A stretch of DNA of 64,000 nt from Pikeienuella piscinae (lineage in GTDB: Bacteria > Pseudomonadota > Alphaproteobacteria > Rhodobacterales > Rhodobacteraceae), in the NCBI RefSeq assembly GCF_011044155.1, contig NZ_CP049056.1, positions 3,228,001-3,292,000 of the forward strand, read 5' to 3'. The notes under the pieces are model-generated. The model was not told the origin of the DNA, made no database searches, and worked only from the letters and a program-made list of their open reading frames with translations. Below are positions 16,904 to 25,492 of the stretch, piece by piece. Position 1 is the stretch's first letter. Each line of letters starts with the position of its first letter. The translations under genes were made by a program, and so were the position numbers.

Positions 16904-17594
16904 GTGCAGTGATCTCGTCACACATTACGATGCGGCCCAGATATTGTTTGGCGTCTCGTTCAGCCTGGAGAAGGGCCGCTCAGCCTGCCTGATCGGCCGG
17001 AACGGCGTCGGCAAGACGACCTGCCTCCGCTCGATCATGGGACTCACGCCGCCGAGTTCGGGCGCGGTCACTTTCGAGAGCGCGCCGATCGCCGGCCTGC
17101 CGGCGTTCCGCATCGCGCAGCGCGGTATTGGTTTCGTGCCGGAGGATCGGAGAATTTTCCCCGACCTCACCGTCGAAGAGAACCTGATGATCGCCGAGCG
17201 GCCCGGCGAGGGTGGCGTCGCCTGGAGCATTCGGAAGGCCTATGATGTTTTCCCGCCGCTCTATGACTTCCGGGCGCGGCAGGGCGGCTACCTCAGCGGC
17301 GGCCAGCAGCAGATGCTTACGATTGCGCGGACGCTGATGGGTTCGCCCCGCCTCCTCCTCCTTGACGAGCCGACCGAAGGACTGTCACCGCTCGTCGTAC
17401 GGGCGTTGGAGCAGGCCATTCTCCGCCTGAAGGAGGAAGGCTTGACGATGCTTCTTGCGGCGCAGGATGTGAATTTCGCGCACAACGTCGCCGATGAAGT
17501 CTACGTCATGAACAGGGGAGCGATCGTCTATCGCGGGACGGTCGCCGAGGCGAAATCGGCGACCGATGAATTGCGCGCCCACCTGGCGGTATGA
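16896..17594 (+). CDS. Branched-chain-type ABC transporter ATP-binding protein (LivF family)
   Basis: 232 residues from the ATG at 16896, chosen because translation opens directly with the family's N-terminus (MLECSDLVTHYDAAQILFGV). It has Walker A GRNGVGKTT, signature LSGGQQQM and Walker B LLLLDEPTEGL. It completes the importer. Its stop overlaps the flavoprotein start (ATGA), tying transport to the first catabolic enzyme. Confidence 0.92.
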   Translation: MLECSDLVTHYDAAQILFGVSFSLEKGRSACLIGRNGVGKTTCLRSIMGLTPPSSGAVTFESAPIAGLPAFRIAQRGIGFVPEDRRIFPDLTVEENLMIAERPGEGGVAWSIRKAYDVFPPLYDFRARQGGYLSGGQQQMLTIARTLMGSPRLLLLDEPTEGLSPLVVRALEQAILRLKEEGLTMLLAAQDVNFAHNVADEVYVMNRGAIVYRGTVAEAKSATDELRAHLAV

Positions 17595-19048
17595 GCGACC
17601 CGGCGGAGACGATACATGCCGACGTGATCGTCGTCGGCGGCGGCGGGTCGGGGCTGGCCGCGGCCGTCAGCGCGGCCGAGGCCGGGGCCGGCGTCACCCT
17701 GATCGAGAAGAATGATGAACTCGGCGGAAGCACCCGCTGGTCGGTTGGCTCGATCACCGCGACCTGCACGGCGCATCAGCGTGCGAAGGGGATCGAGGAT
17801 GATCCCGACGCGCATTTCGAGGATCTGGGCAAGCTCGCCGGCCCGCTCGCCAATCGCGACAATCTCGCGCTCCGTCGGATTCTCGTGGATAATGTCCCGG
17901 AGACCATCCGCTGGTTGCGCGCCATGGGGGTGGAGTTCTGCGGCCCGATGGAGGAGCCGCCGCACCGGAAACCCCGGATGCACATCGTGCTGCCGAATTC
18001 GCGCGCATATATCCACCGGCTGGCGTGGCGCGCGCGCCGACTGGACGTGGACATTCGCTTGGGCGCGCAAGCGACGCGGATCGTCGTTGAGGATGGCGCG
18101 GCGACAGCGGTCGAAGCCGATATCGGCGGACGCGTCATTCGCTTCGCCGCGCGGCGCGGGATCGTTCTCGCGGGGGGGGATTATAGCGGCAACGCGGAGA
18201 TGAAGGGTGCGCTGGTCTCGCCGGCGCTCGCGGAGGTTCAGGCCGTCAACCCGACCGCGACGGGCGATTGCCAGCGACTGGTCGAAGCGATCGGCGGTGA
18301 GATACTGAACGGCGATCTCGCGCTCGGCCCGGTGCTGCGCTTCCGGCGCCCGAAGAGACGATCGCTCCTTCACCGGATCCCGCCATACCCCATCGTGACG
18401 AGATTCATGCGTTGGGCGATGGACTGGACGCCGCCGGCGCTGATCCGGCCTTTTGTGATGGGGTTCATGACGACGGTGATGGGGCCGGAGATGAGCCTTT
18501 TCGCCAATGGCGCGGTGCTCGTGGGGGCGGACGGCGCGCCCCTCGCGCGGGAGGGGAAGACGCTGGGCGAGGCCGTGGCGGCGACGCCCGGCAAATCCGG
18601 GTGGATCGTGTTCGACGACGCGCTGGCGCGGCGCTACCGGGCCTGGCCGCATTTCGTCTCGACGGCGCCTGGCGTCGCCTACGCCTATCTGCCCGATTAC
18701 CGACGCACCCGCCCCGATCTGGTGCATACCGGTCCGACGCCAGCAGCTCTTGCAAGCCGGATCGGCGCCGACCCGGCGACGCTCGCCGCCGTCCTGTCAG
18801 GCGAACCGCCGTTTCACGCGCTCGGGCCGCTCGACGCCTACGTCGTCTACACCGACGGCGGGGTGCGGGTTTCCGACGCGCACGAAGTCCTGCGGAAGGA
18901 CGGCGCGCCGATCAGTGGGCTTTTCGCCGCCGGCTCGACCGGGCAGGGCGGGCTGCTCCTCGAGGGCCATGGCCACCATCTTGGTTGGGCTTTCACATCC
19001 GGTCGTCTCGCCGGTGGGCGTGCCGCGCGTTTCGATAGAAAGGACTGA
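17591..19048 (+). CDS. FAD-dependent oxidoreductase (fumarate reductase / 3-ketosteroid dehydrogenase-like family)
   Basis: 485 residues. The N-terminal FAD-binding motif is VIVVGGGGSGLAAAVSAAEAG followed by LIEKNDELGGSTRWS. The C-terminus has GLFAAGSTGQGGLLLEGHGH, typical of FAD_binding_2 flavoproteins. Relatives reduce fumarate or introduce double bonds next to ketones, as in 3-ketosteroid delta-1-dehydrogenase. It is coupled to the importer's last gene and followed 5 bases later by an SDR, so it likely acts early on the imported substrate. The exact reaction cannot be assigned. Confidence 0.85.
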   Translation: MSDPAETIHADVIVVGGGGSGLAAAVSAAEAGAGVTLIEKNDELGGSTRWSVGSITATCTAHQRAKGIEDDPDAHFEDLGKLAGPLANRDNLALRRILVDNVPETIRWLRAMGVEFCGPMEEPPHRKPRMHIVLPNSRAYIHRLAWRARRLDVDIRLGAQATRIVVEDGAATAVEADIGGRVIRFAARRGIVLAGGDYSGNAEMKGALVSPALAEVQAVNPTATGDCQRLVEAIGGEILNGDLALGPVLRFRRPKRRSLLHRIPPYPIVTRFMRWAMDWTPPALIRPFVMGFMTTVMGPEMSLFANGAVLVGADGAPLAREGKTLGEAVAATPGKSGWIVFDDALARRYRAWPHFVSTAPGVAYAYLPDYRRTRPDLVHTGPTPAALASRIGADPATLAAVLSGEPPFHALGPLDAYVVYTDGGVRVSDAHEVLRKDGAPISGLFAAGSTGQGGLLLEGHGHHLGWAFTSGRLAGGRAARFDRKD

Positions 19049-19053
19049 AAACC

Positions 19054-19818
19054 ATGAGCCGTCTTGCAGGTAAGATCGCCATCGTCACCGGCGCCGCCTC
19101 CGGCATCGGAGCCGCGGCCGCACGGCGCTTCGCGAAAGAAGGCGCGCGTGTGCTCCTTGCCGACATTTCCGACCGGGTGGAGGAGGTCGCGGCGGAGATT
19201 GGCGACGCCGCGCGCTGGATCGTCGCGGATCACACCAAGGAAAGCGACTGCCGCGCCGTCGTGACCGCCGCGGTGGAGGCGTTCGGCGCCCTCCATATCC
19301 TTCATAACAACGCTGGCATTCCTCAGCATGGCGGCGCCGAAGACATCGCGCCGGAGGAATTCCGCAAGGTCGTGGACGCCAACCTGACCGGTCCATTCTT
19401 GATGGCGCAGGCGGCGATCCCGGCGCTCAGGACGGCGGCGGAGGCCGGGATGGACGCCTCGATCCTCTTCACCGGCTCGATCCAGTCGCTGATGGTGCGG
19501 CCGGGTTTCACCGCCTACGCGGCGTCGAAACACGGCGTTGGCGGCCTCGTCGGCAGCATAGCGCTCGAATACGCGCCGATCCCGATCCGGGTCAACGCGG
19601 TCTGTCCTGGAACCATCGACACGCCGCTCGTGCGCGATATCGCCCGCAAGTCTGGCGACGAGGAGGGATGGCTCAAGCGGTTCCGAGAGGGAATCCCGAT
19701 CGGGCGGATGATCGAGGTCGAAGAAATCGCTGCGGCGGCGGTATTCCTTTCCAGCGACGAGGCGCGGGCGATCACCGGAATCATGATGCCTGTCGACGGG
19801 GGGCTGACAGCGCGATGA
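19054..19818 (+). CDS. Short-chain dehydrogenase/reductase (classical SDR)
   Basis: 254 residues. Cofactor motif TGAASGIG, structural NNAG, catalytic Ser in FTGSIQS and YAASKHG (Tyr/Lys) are all present. Asp in LLADIS after beta-2 suggests NAD(H) preference. Likely oxidises a hydroxyl or reduces a ketone in the pathway encoded by this operon. The next gene starts inside its stop codon. Confidence 0.9.
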   Translation: MSRLAGKIAIVTGAASGIGAAAARRFAKEGARVLLADISDRVEEVAAEIGDAARWIVADHTKESDCRAVVTAAVEAFGALHILHNNAGIPQHGGAEDIAPEEFRKVVDANLTGPFLMAQAAIPALRTAAEAGMDASILFTGSIQSLMVRPGFTAYAASKHGVGGLVGSIALEYAPIPIRVNAVCPGTIDTPLVRDIARKSGDEEGWLKRFREGIPIGRMIEVEEIAAAAVFLSSDEARAITGIMMPVDGGLTAR

Positions 19819-21452
19819 CGCCAAGCGCGTCCATTCCGCCGACGCTGCCCGCCTGTTTGGCGGCGCAGGCGCGGCGCATTCCGGATCGACGGTTCCTGAC
19901 TCTCACAACCGGCGCCGCCCGGAGCTTCGGCGAGATCGATGCGGCGTCGCGCCGCCTCGCGGGCGGGCTCGCGCGGCTTGGGGTCGGGCGCGGAGACCGC
20001 GTGCTCCTGATGCTGCCGACCTCGCCCGAATTCGTCGAGGCCTGGTTCGCCGCCAGCCGGCTCGGCGCGATCATCGTCAGCGTGAACACCGCCCTCGTCG
20101 GCGATTACCTCGCGCATATTTTCAACGATTCCGGCGCGTCTGTCATGGTGGCGCACGGCGCGCATGTCGGCGCAATCGCCGCCGTGCTGCCTGATTGCCC
20201 CGGTCTTCGCGCCATCGTCGAGATCGAAGCGGCGGCGGACGCGCCCATCCCTGCGAACATCACGCGCGTCGCCTTCGCCGAGGCGGCGGCGGGAGGGCCG
20301 AAGACGGCCGACGTTCCGGTCGAGGAGCGCGACCCCGGCGCAATTCTCTACACCTCGGGCACAACCGGCCGCTCGAAAGGTGTGGTGATGCCGCATGGAC
20401 AGCTTCGCGCCAACCCGGACGTCTATATCCGCGCACTCGGCCTTGGCGAAGACGACGTCCTCTTCACCTGCCTGCCGCTCTATCACGCGAACGCGCTGCT
20501 TCTTGGCGTCTATGGCGCGCTCATCCTTGGAGCCGAAGTGGTGCTGGCGCCGAAGTTCAGCGCCAGCGATTGGTTGCGGCAGGTCCGCAAGCACCGCGCG
20601 ACGGCGACCAATCTTCTCGGCGTGATGGTCGAGTTCCTCCTCAAGCAACCGGAGACGGCTGGAGACGCGGACAATGCGCTCCGCGTGGCGACGGCGGCTC
20701 CGGTCTCGCCGGACCTCGCGCCGCGCTTCGAGGCGCGTTTCGGCGTGAAGCTGATCGAGCTTTACGGGTCGACCGAGGTCAATTGCCCCCTTTATCACCC
20801 GCTCGACGCGCCGCGCCGGCCGGGAAGTTGCGGGAAGGTGGTTGAGGACCGGTTCGAATGCCGGATCGTCGACCCCGAGACCGACCACGAAGCGCCGCCG
20901 GGCGAGGCGGGCGAACTGGTGGTGCGCCCGCGCCGCCCCTGGACCAGCATGCTCGGTTATCACAACAGGCCCGACGCGACCGCCGAGGCCTGGCGCAATC
21001 TCTGGTTCCACACCGGCGACCTGATGCGGCGCGATGAAGACGGCTACCACTACTTCGTCGACCGCTCCCGCGATGCGATCCGACGGCGGGGCGAAAATAT
21101 CTCGTCCTTCGAGGTCGAGGAGGCTCTGGCCAGCCATCCCGCGGTGGCGGAAGTCGCGGTCGTCGGCATCGCCTCACCCTTCGAGAGCCATGAACAGGAG
21201 GTCAAGGCCTGCGTCGTGCTTCACGCCGGCGTGGAGTGCGCGCCGGAGGAGCTGGCGGCGCATTGCGTGGGATCGATGCCGGATTTCGCCCGTCCGCGCT
21301 TCATCGAAATCATGACCGGGCTCCCCAGGACTCCGACCGAGAAGGTGCGGAAGGCGGAGCTTCGCGCCCGCGGAATCACGCCCCAAACCTGGGTCAGCCC
21401 GGACGCGGACGGCAGGCGACGCGACGAAAGAAGCAACGATGCGAGAGGCTGA
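19815..21452 (+). CDS. Acyl-CoA synthetase / AMP-dependent ligase
   Basis: 545 residues from the ATG at 19815, which overlaps the SDR stop (ATGA). The P-loop YTSGTTGRSKG is at 179-189. YGSTEVN and WFHTGDLMRRDEDGYHYFVD follow, with a C-terminal lid lysine in PTEKVRK. The closest general type is the CaiC/long-chain-like acid:CoA ligase. It should activate the imported or partly oxidised acid to its CoA thioester, the entry step for the thiolase-like and hydratase genes downstream. Confidence 0.9.
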   Translation: MTPSASIPPTLPACLAAQARRIPDRRFLTLTTGAARSFGEIDAASRRLAGGLARLGVGRGDRVLLMLPTSPEFVEAWFAASRLGAIIVSVNTALVGDYLAHIFNDSGASVMVAHGAHVGAIAAVLPDCPGLRAIVEIEAAADAPIPANITRVAFAEAAAGGPKTADVPVEERDPGAILYTSGTTGRSKGVVMPHGQLRANPDVYIRALGLGEDDVLFTCLPLYHANALLLGVYGALILGAEVVLAPKFSASDWLRQVRKHRATATNLLGVMVEFLLKQPETAGDADNALRVATAAPVSPDLAPRFEARFGVKLIELYGSTEVNCPLYHPLDAPRRPGSCGKVVEDRFECRIVDPETDHEAPPGEAGELVVRPRRPWTSMLGYHNRPDATAEAWRNLWFHTGDLMRRDEDGYHYFVDRSRDAIRRRGENISSFEVEEALASHPAVAEVAVVGIASPFESHEQEVKACVVLHAGVECAPEELAAHCVGSMPDFARPRFIEIMTGLPRTPTEKVRKAELRARGITPQTWVSPDADGRRRDERSNDARG

Positions 21453-22170
21453 CATGCGGACGGTTCTCGTCACCGGCGCGACAAGCGGAGTGGGACAGGC
21501 CGCCGCGCGCGCCTTGCTGTCACGGGGCGCCCGCGTCATTGCGGTCGGACGCAGAGCCGAGAGGCTTGAAGAACTCAAGGCCGCGAACGGCGCGCTCCAT
21601 ACGGCTGTCGCGGACCTCTCTCAGCCCGGAGCCGCGGCGGCGATCCTTGCGGCCGCACCTCCAGACTGGCCGATTACGGCGCTGATCCACGCCGCGGGAC
21701 ATGATTCCGGCGGCGCGGCGCCCTTCCATGAGGGGCATCAGACGGATCGCGCCGCCAAGATTGCGGTGAACCTCACAAGCTTCGCGGAACTGGTCCACGG
21801 CCTGCTGCCGGGCTGGTTGGAGCTGGGCCGCGGCGACACCGTCGCCATCGGCTCTATCGCCAGCCGCGAGCCAGCGGTCGGCCTCACCGATTACGGCATG
21901 ACCAAATATGGGCTTCGCGGCCTGCTCGCCGGGCTTCGCGCCGATTATGGCGCGACCGGGCTGCGTTTTGTCGAGATCGTTCCTGGCGTAATCCGGACCG
22001 AATTCGCGGCGAGCCGCTGGCGCGGCGACGCGGCGCGCTCCGCGGCCTTCTATGAACGGTTTCCGGAATGCCTGACCGCCGAAGATGTCGCCGAGAGCGC
22101 GCTCTGGGCGCTCGACCAGCCGCCCCATGTGGCGGTTGACGAGATCGTCCTCAGGCCGACACGGCGATGA
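21439..22170 (+). CDS. Short-chain dehydrogenase/reductase
   Basis: 243 residues, with an alternative ATG at 21454. The cofactor motif VTGATSGVG follows directly after the second Met, favouring 21454. Active-site YGMTKYG and the SIASREP segment fit a classical SDR. It overlaps the ligase gene by 14 bases and its stop overlaps the next start, so it belongs to the same operon. Confidence 0.85.
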   Translation: MREADMRTVLVTGATSGVGQAAARALLSRGARVIAVGRRAERLEELKAANGALHTAVADLSQPGAAAAILAAAPPDWPITALIHAAGHDSGGAAPFHEGHQTDRAAKIAVNLTSFAELVHGLLPGWLELGRGDTVAIGSIASREPAVGLTDYGMTKYGLRGLLAGLRADYGATGLRFVEIVPGVIRTEFAASRWRGDAARSAAFYERFPECLTAEDVAESALWALDQPPHVAVDEIVLRPTRR

Positions 22171-23219
22171 CGACCGCGCGACACGCACTGGTCGTCGGGG
22201 CCTCCGGCATCGTCGGCGGCGCGCTTGCGGCGGAGTTGTCGGCGCGGCCAGGATGGCGCGTCACCGGGGTTTCGCGCAGGGGGCGTGAAGCCACGGGCTG
22301 GCGCCGCCTGCCGCTCGATCTCACCGCAGCGGCGGCATGCCGCGAGGCCGCGCGAGAGCTGACGGACGTCACCCATTTCTTCTTCTGCGCCCGCTACAGC
22401 GACCGAGACCCCGTCCGGGAAGCGCATGTCAACCGTGCAATGCTGACAAACCTGCTCGAGCCCCTCGCCGCAGGCGCGGCCGGGCTCACCCATGTTTCCC
22501 TGGTCCACGGAACAAAATGGTACGGCAGCCATCTCGGCCCCTACAAGACCCCGGCGCGCGAGAGCGACCCGCGCCATGAGGGACCGAATTTCTATTTCGA
22601 TCAGCTCGACGCGGTGGCGGCGCTGCGGCGCGGCGCATCCTGGACCTGGTCGACAGTGCGGCCGCATATCGTCTGCGCGCCGACGACGGGGTATCCTTTC
22701 AATCTGGTGACGCTACTCGGCGCTTACGGTTCGCTCTGCGCGGCGCGGGGCCTCCCATTCGATTTTCCCGGCACCGAAGCCTGCTTTCATTCGGTCTCCC
22801 AGGCGACCGACGCCAGTCTTCTCGCCCGCGCGATGGTCTGGGCGGCGACGGAACCGGAATGCGCCGATCAATCTTTCAACATCATCGATGGCGACTACTT
22901 TCGCTGGAGCGGGATCTGGCCCCGTCTCGCGGATTTCTTCGGCGTAATGAGGGGAGAGGTTCGCCCGACCAGGCTGAGCGCCGAAATGGCTGACGCCGAA
23001 GCGGAGTGGGGCGCGTTGGTGGAGGCTCGGGGGCTGACCCCGCTGCCGGTGACAGCGCTGGCGAACTGGCGGTTTGGCGATTTCCTCTTCCGGGCCGACT
23101 GGGACGACATGTCCTCGATGTTGAAAGCCCGGCGCTACGGCTTTCATGAAGCGCTGGACACGGAGGAGTCGATCCTCGGGTCGCTGGCGGAGCTGCGCCG
23201 CAGGCGGGTCATTCCCTGA
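22167..23219 (+). CDS. PRISE-type enone reductase (progesterone 5-beta-reductase / iridoid synthase-like SDR)
   Basis: 350 residues. N-terminal VVGASGIVGGAL binds NADP. The diagnostic parts are K117 in HGTKWYGSHLGP and Y143 in GPNFYFDQLD, matching the Lys/Tyr pair of PRISE enzymes, which reduce the C=C bond of enones such as progesterone or 8-oxogeranial. Few bacterial catabolic operons with this enzyme have been described. Here it is the last gene of the importer operon, beside a flavoprotein whose relatives create or reduce such enones. Family assignment is firm; substrate is not known. Confidence 0.85.
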   Translation: MTTARHALVVGASGIVGGALAAELSARPGWRVTGVSRRGREATGWRRLPLDLTAAAACREAARELTDVTHFFFCARYSDRDPVREAHVNRAMLTNLLEPLAAGAAGLTHVSLVHGTKWYGSHLGPYKTPARESDPRHEGPNFYFDQLDAVAALRRGASWTWSTVRPHIVCAPTTGYPFNLVTLLGAYGSLCAARGLPFDFPGTEACFHSVSQATDASLLARAMVWAATEPECADQSFNIIDGDYFRWSGIWPRLADFFGVMRGEVRPTRLSAEMADAEAEWGALVEARGLTPLPVTALANWRFGDFLFRADWDDMSSMLKARRYGFHEALDTEESILGSLAELRRRRVIP

Positions 23220-23226
23220 GCCCGCG

Positions 23227-24255
23227 TCAGTCGCCCTCCGCGGCCGCCAGGCCCGCTTCTGCGCATAGCCCGGCGAGCGCGCCGCGCGCCGCCGCTTCGG
23301 GTGAGGCCGCGTTACCCTCTAGCGAACGTTTCAGAACGCCCTGAAGGATCGCCGCCATCCGAAAGAGCGCGAAGGCGACATAGAAATTCCATCCTTCGAT
23401 TCCGTTGCGCCCGGTGCGGCGGCAATAGTTGGCGACATATTCGGCCTCCGTCGGGATACCCGAACCCGCGAGGTCCCGTTCCATGAGGCCGCCGAAGGCG
23501 CGTGGCGGCAGCCGCCACGGGAGGCAATTGTAGGCGAGATCGCCAAGTGGATCGCCAAGCGTTGAAAGCTCCCAATCCAGAACCGCGGAAACTTCAGGCC
23601 GCTCGGGGTGCAGGATCAGATTCTCGAGCCGGAAATCGCCATGGACGAGCGCGGCGCGCTCAGTCGCCGGCAGCCGCTCCGGCAGCCAGGCGATCAGCGC
23701 GTCCATCGCCGGGATCGTCTCCGTCTCCGAGGCCCGGTATTGCTGACTCCATCGTTTGATCTGGCGGGAGTAAAATCCTGCCGGGCGGCCATAATCCGCT
23801 AACCCGGCGGCTTCGAGATCAACATTGTGAACAGCAGCCAGCGCGGCGTTCATGGCGTCATAGGTCGCGGCGCGGTCGGCCGGCGCGACATCAGGCAGGG
23901 CCGGCTCCTTCACCACCCGCCCTGCGACGTGCTCCATCACGAAGAAGCTCGCGCCGATGACTGTCTCGTCCGCGCAAAAGAGCTTCATCGCCGGGACCGG
24001 AACAGCGCTGGCCCTGAGCGCGCCCATAACCCGGTATTCCCGGTCTATCGCATGCGCGGACGGGAGGAGCGGCCCTTCGGGGCGCTTTCGGAGGACATAG
24101 GTCTCCTGTCCGGCTTCAAGACGGAATGTCGGGTTCGACTGCCCGCCGGAGAACCGCTCGATCCTGAGCGCATTCCAGTCGCCGGGGAGCCTGGAGCGGA
24201 GATATGCGACGAGCGCATCGGCGTTCAGGGCGGGGGAGACGTTCTTCCCGGTCAT
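23227..24255 (-). CDS. APH-family kinase (ACAD10/LvaA-like phosphotransferase)
   Basis: 342 residues. The kinase motifs are HGDFRLENLILHPE (catalytic loop) and AVLDWELSTLGDPLGDLAYN (metal-binding Asp), both highly typical of the ACAD10/11-related branch of the aminoglycoside phosphotransferase fold. Family members such as LvaA of Pseudomonas putida phosphorylate 4-hydroxyacyl-CoA. It is the last gene of a four-gene operon with an SDR, a DUF35 protein and a thiolase-like protein. Phosphorylation of a hydroxyacyl-CoA intermediate is therefore more likely than antibiotic resistance; that role is inferred. Confidence 0.8.
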   Translation of the reverse strand: MTGKNVSPALNADALVAYLRSRLPGDWNALRIERFSGGQSNPTFRLEAGQETYVLRKRPEGPLLPSAHAIDREYRVMGALRASAVPVPAMKLFCADETVIGASFFVMEHVAGRVVKEPALPDVAPADRAATYDAMNAALAAVHNVDLEAAGLADYGRPAGFYSRQIKRWSQQYRASETETIPAMDALIAWLPERLPATERAALVHGDFRLENLILHPERPEVSAVLDWELSTLGDPLGDLAYNCLPWRLPPRAFGGLMERDLAGSGIPTEAEYVANYCRRTGRNGIEGWNFYVAFALFRMAAILQGVLKRSLEGNAASPEAAARGALAGLCAEAGLAAAEGD

Positions 24256-24257
24256 CG

Positions 24258-25022
24258 TCAGGTCGCGGTATAGCCGCCGTCTACGAACAGGATCTGTCCG
24301 GTAACGAAGGCGCTGGCGTCCGATGCGAGAAAGAGCACGGGCCCCGCGAGATCATCGGTCTCGCCAAGGCGGCCGAGCGGCGTGCGCCCCACGATGGCGC
24401 TGTATAGCTCCGGCTGCGTGCGCACGAGATCCCGATTGAGGTCGGTGACGATGACGGTCGGGCCGAGCGCGTTCACCGTGACGCCATGCGGGCCGAGCTC
24501 CACGGCGCAGGCCCGGGTGAAATTCGCGAGCCCCGCCTTCGCCGCGGAATAGGCCGAACGCGCAGCGACGGCCCGCGCCGAGAGGATCGAACCCATATTC
24601 AGGATCCGTCCCCGGTGGCGGGCAATCATGCGCGGCGCGGCTTCCTGAGTGCAGAGGAACGCGCCTTTCATGCTGACGTCGACGATGCGGTCCCATTCCG
24701 CCTCGTCGAGATCGAGCAGGGGTTTTGGCGATGTGACTCCGGCGTTGTTGACGAGGATTTCGAGCGGCGCGAGTTCGGCCTCGACCCGGTCCATCGCAGC
24801 CCGGATCGCCTCGCGGTCTAGGACATCAGCCGTGAGCGCGAGCGCCCTGCCTCCCTCCGCACGCACGGCATCCGCCACCGCCTCGCACCGGTCCCCGGAT
24901 CGCGCGACGACCGCGACGGCGGCCCCGGCGCGCGCGAGCGTGAGCGCGACGACGCGGCCGAGTCCGCCGCCGCCGCCGGTAATGAACGCGGCGCGTCCGG
25001 AAAGATCGAAAGCCGGCGCCAC
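24258..25022 (-). CDS. Short-chain dehydrogenase/reductase
   Basis: 254 residues with TGGGGGLG, NNAG and YSAAKAG motifs and the C-terminal LFLASDASAFVTGQILFVDGGYT. Probably a beta-hydroxyacyl-CoA or hydroxyketone dehydrogenase of the island. It sits 2 bases after the DUF35 gene and 2 bases before the kinase gene. Confidence 0.9.
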   Translation of the reverse strand: MAPAFDLSGRAAFITGGGGGLGRVVALTLARAGAAVAVVARSGDRCEAVADAVRAEGGRALALTADVLDREAIRAAMDRVEAELAPLEILVNNAGVTSPKPLLDLDEAEWDRIVDVSMKGAFLCTQEAAPRMIARHRGRILNMGSILSARAVAARSAYSAAKAGLANFTRACAVELGPHGVTVNALGPTVIVTDLNRDLVRTQPELYSAIVGRTPLGRLGETDDLAGPVLFLASDASAFVTGQILFVDGGYTAT

Positions 25023-25024
25023 GA

Positions 25025-25441
25025 TCAGCCCGCCATCGGCTGGAATTTCGGCAACACGACGCCCTCGCCGCCGGACTCAAACACCACCTCTACAGACATA
25101 TCGGCGGCGATCGCGTGCGGATCGCATCCGATGACGTTGCTGACCATGCGAACCCCCTCTTCGAGTTCGATTAGCGCAACCGCGTAAGGCACGTCGTCGC
25201 CGTAGACCTCACGCGGCACCGGGTGATTCACGACGATCCAGCTATAGACGCGTCCTTTGCCGCTCGCCTCGACCCATTTCACCTTGTCGGAATGACATGC
25301 GGCACAGATGCGGTTTGGAGGGAAGCGGAGCGTTTCGCACTCTGAGCAGCGCTGGATCAGCAGGCGGCCTTCGCGGCACCCCTCCCAGTAGGTTGCGGAA
25401 TCAGCGTCGGCGACGGGGATGGGTTTGCTGAATTCGTTCAT
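25025..25441 (-). CDS. Zn-ribbon/OB-fold DUF35 protein (partner of the thiolase-like protein)
   Basis: 138 residues. A rubredoxin-like zinc ribbon (C32, C35, C46, C49 in RCSEC...ICAAC) precedes an OB-fold (SWIVVNHPVP...YAVALIELEEGVRMVSNVIG). DUF35 proteins form complexes with thiolase-fold enzymes; the Ltp2/DUF35 complex of steroid side-chain catabolism is a retro-aldolase. The adjacent thiolase-like gene 51 bp upstream makes that arrangement likely here. Confidence 0.88.
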   Translation of the reverse strand: MNEFSKPIPVADADSATYWEGCREGRLLIQRCSECETLRFPPNRICAACHSDKVKWVEASGKGRVYSWIVVNHPVPREVYGDDVPYAVALIELEEGVRMVSNVIGCDPHAIAADMSVEVVFESGGEGVVLPKFQPMAG

Positions 25442-25492
25442 TGCGGATCTTTCAGAAATCGGCGTCGCGTGCGCCCGTGGATCACCGGCTGA

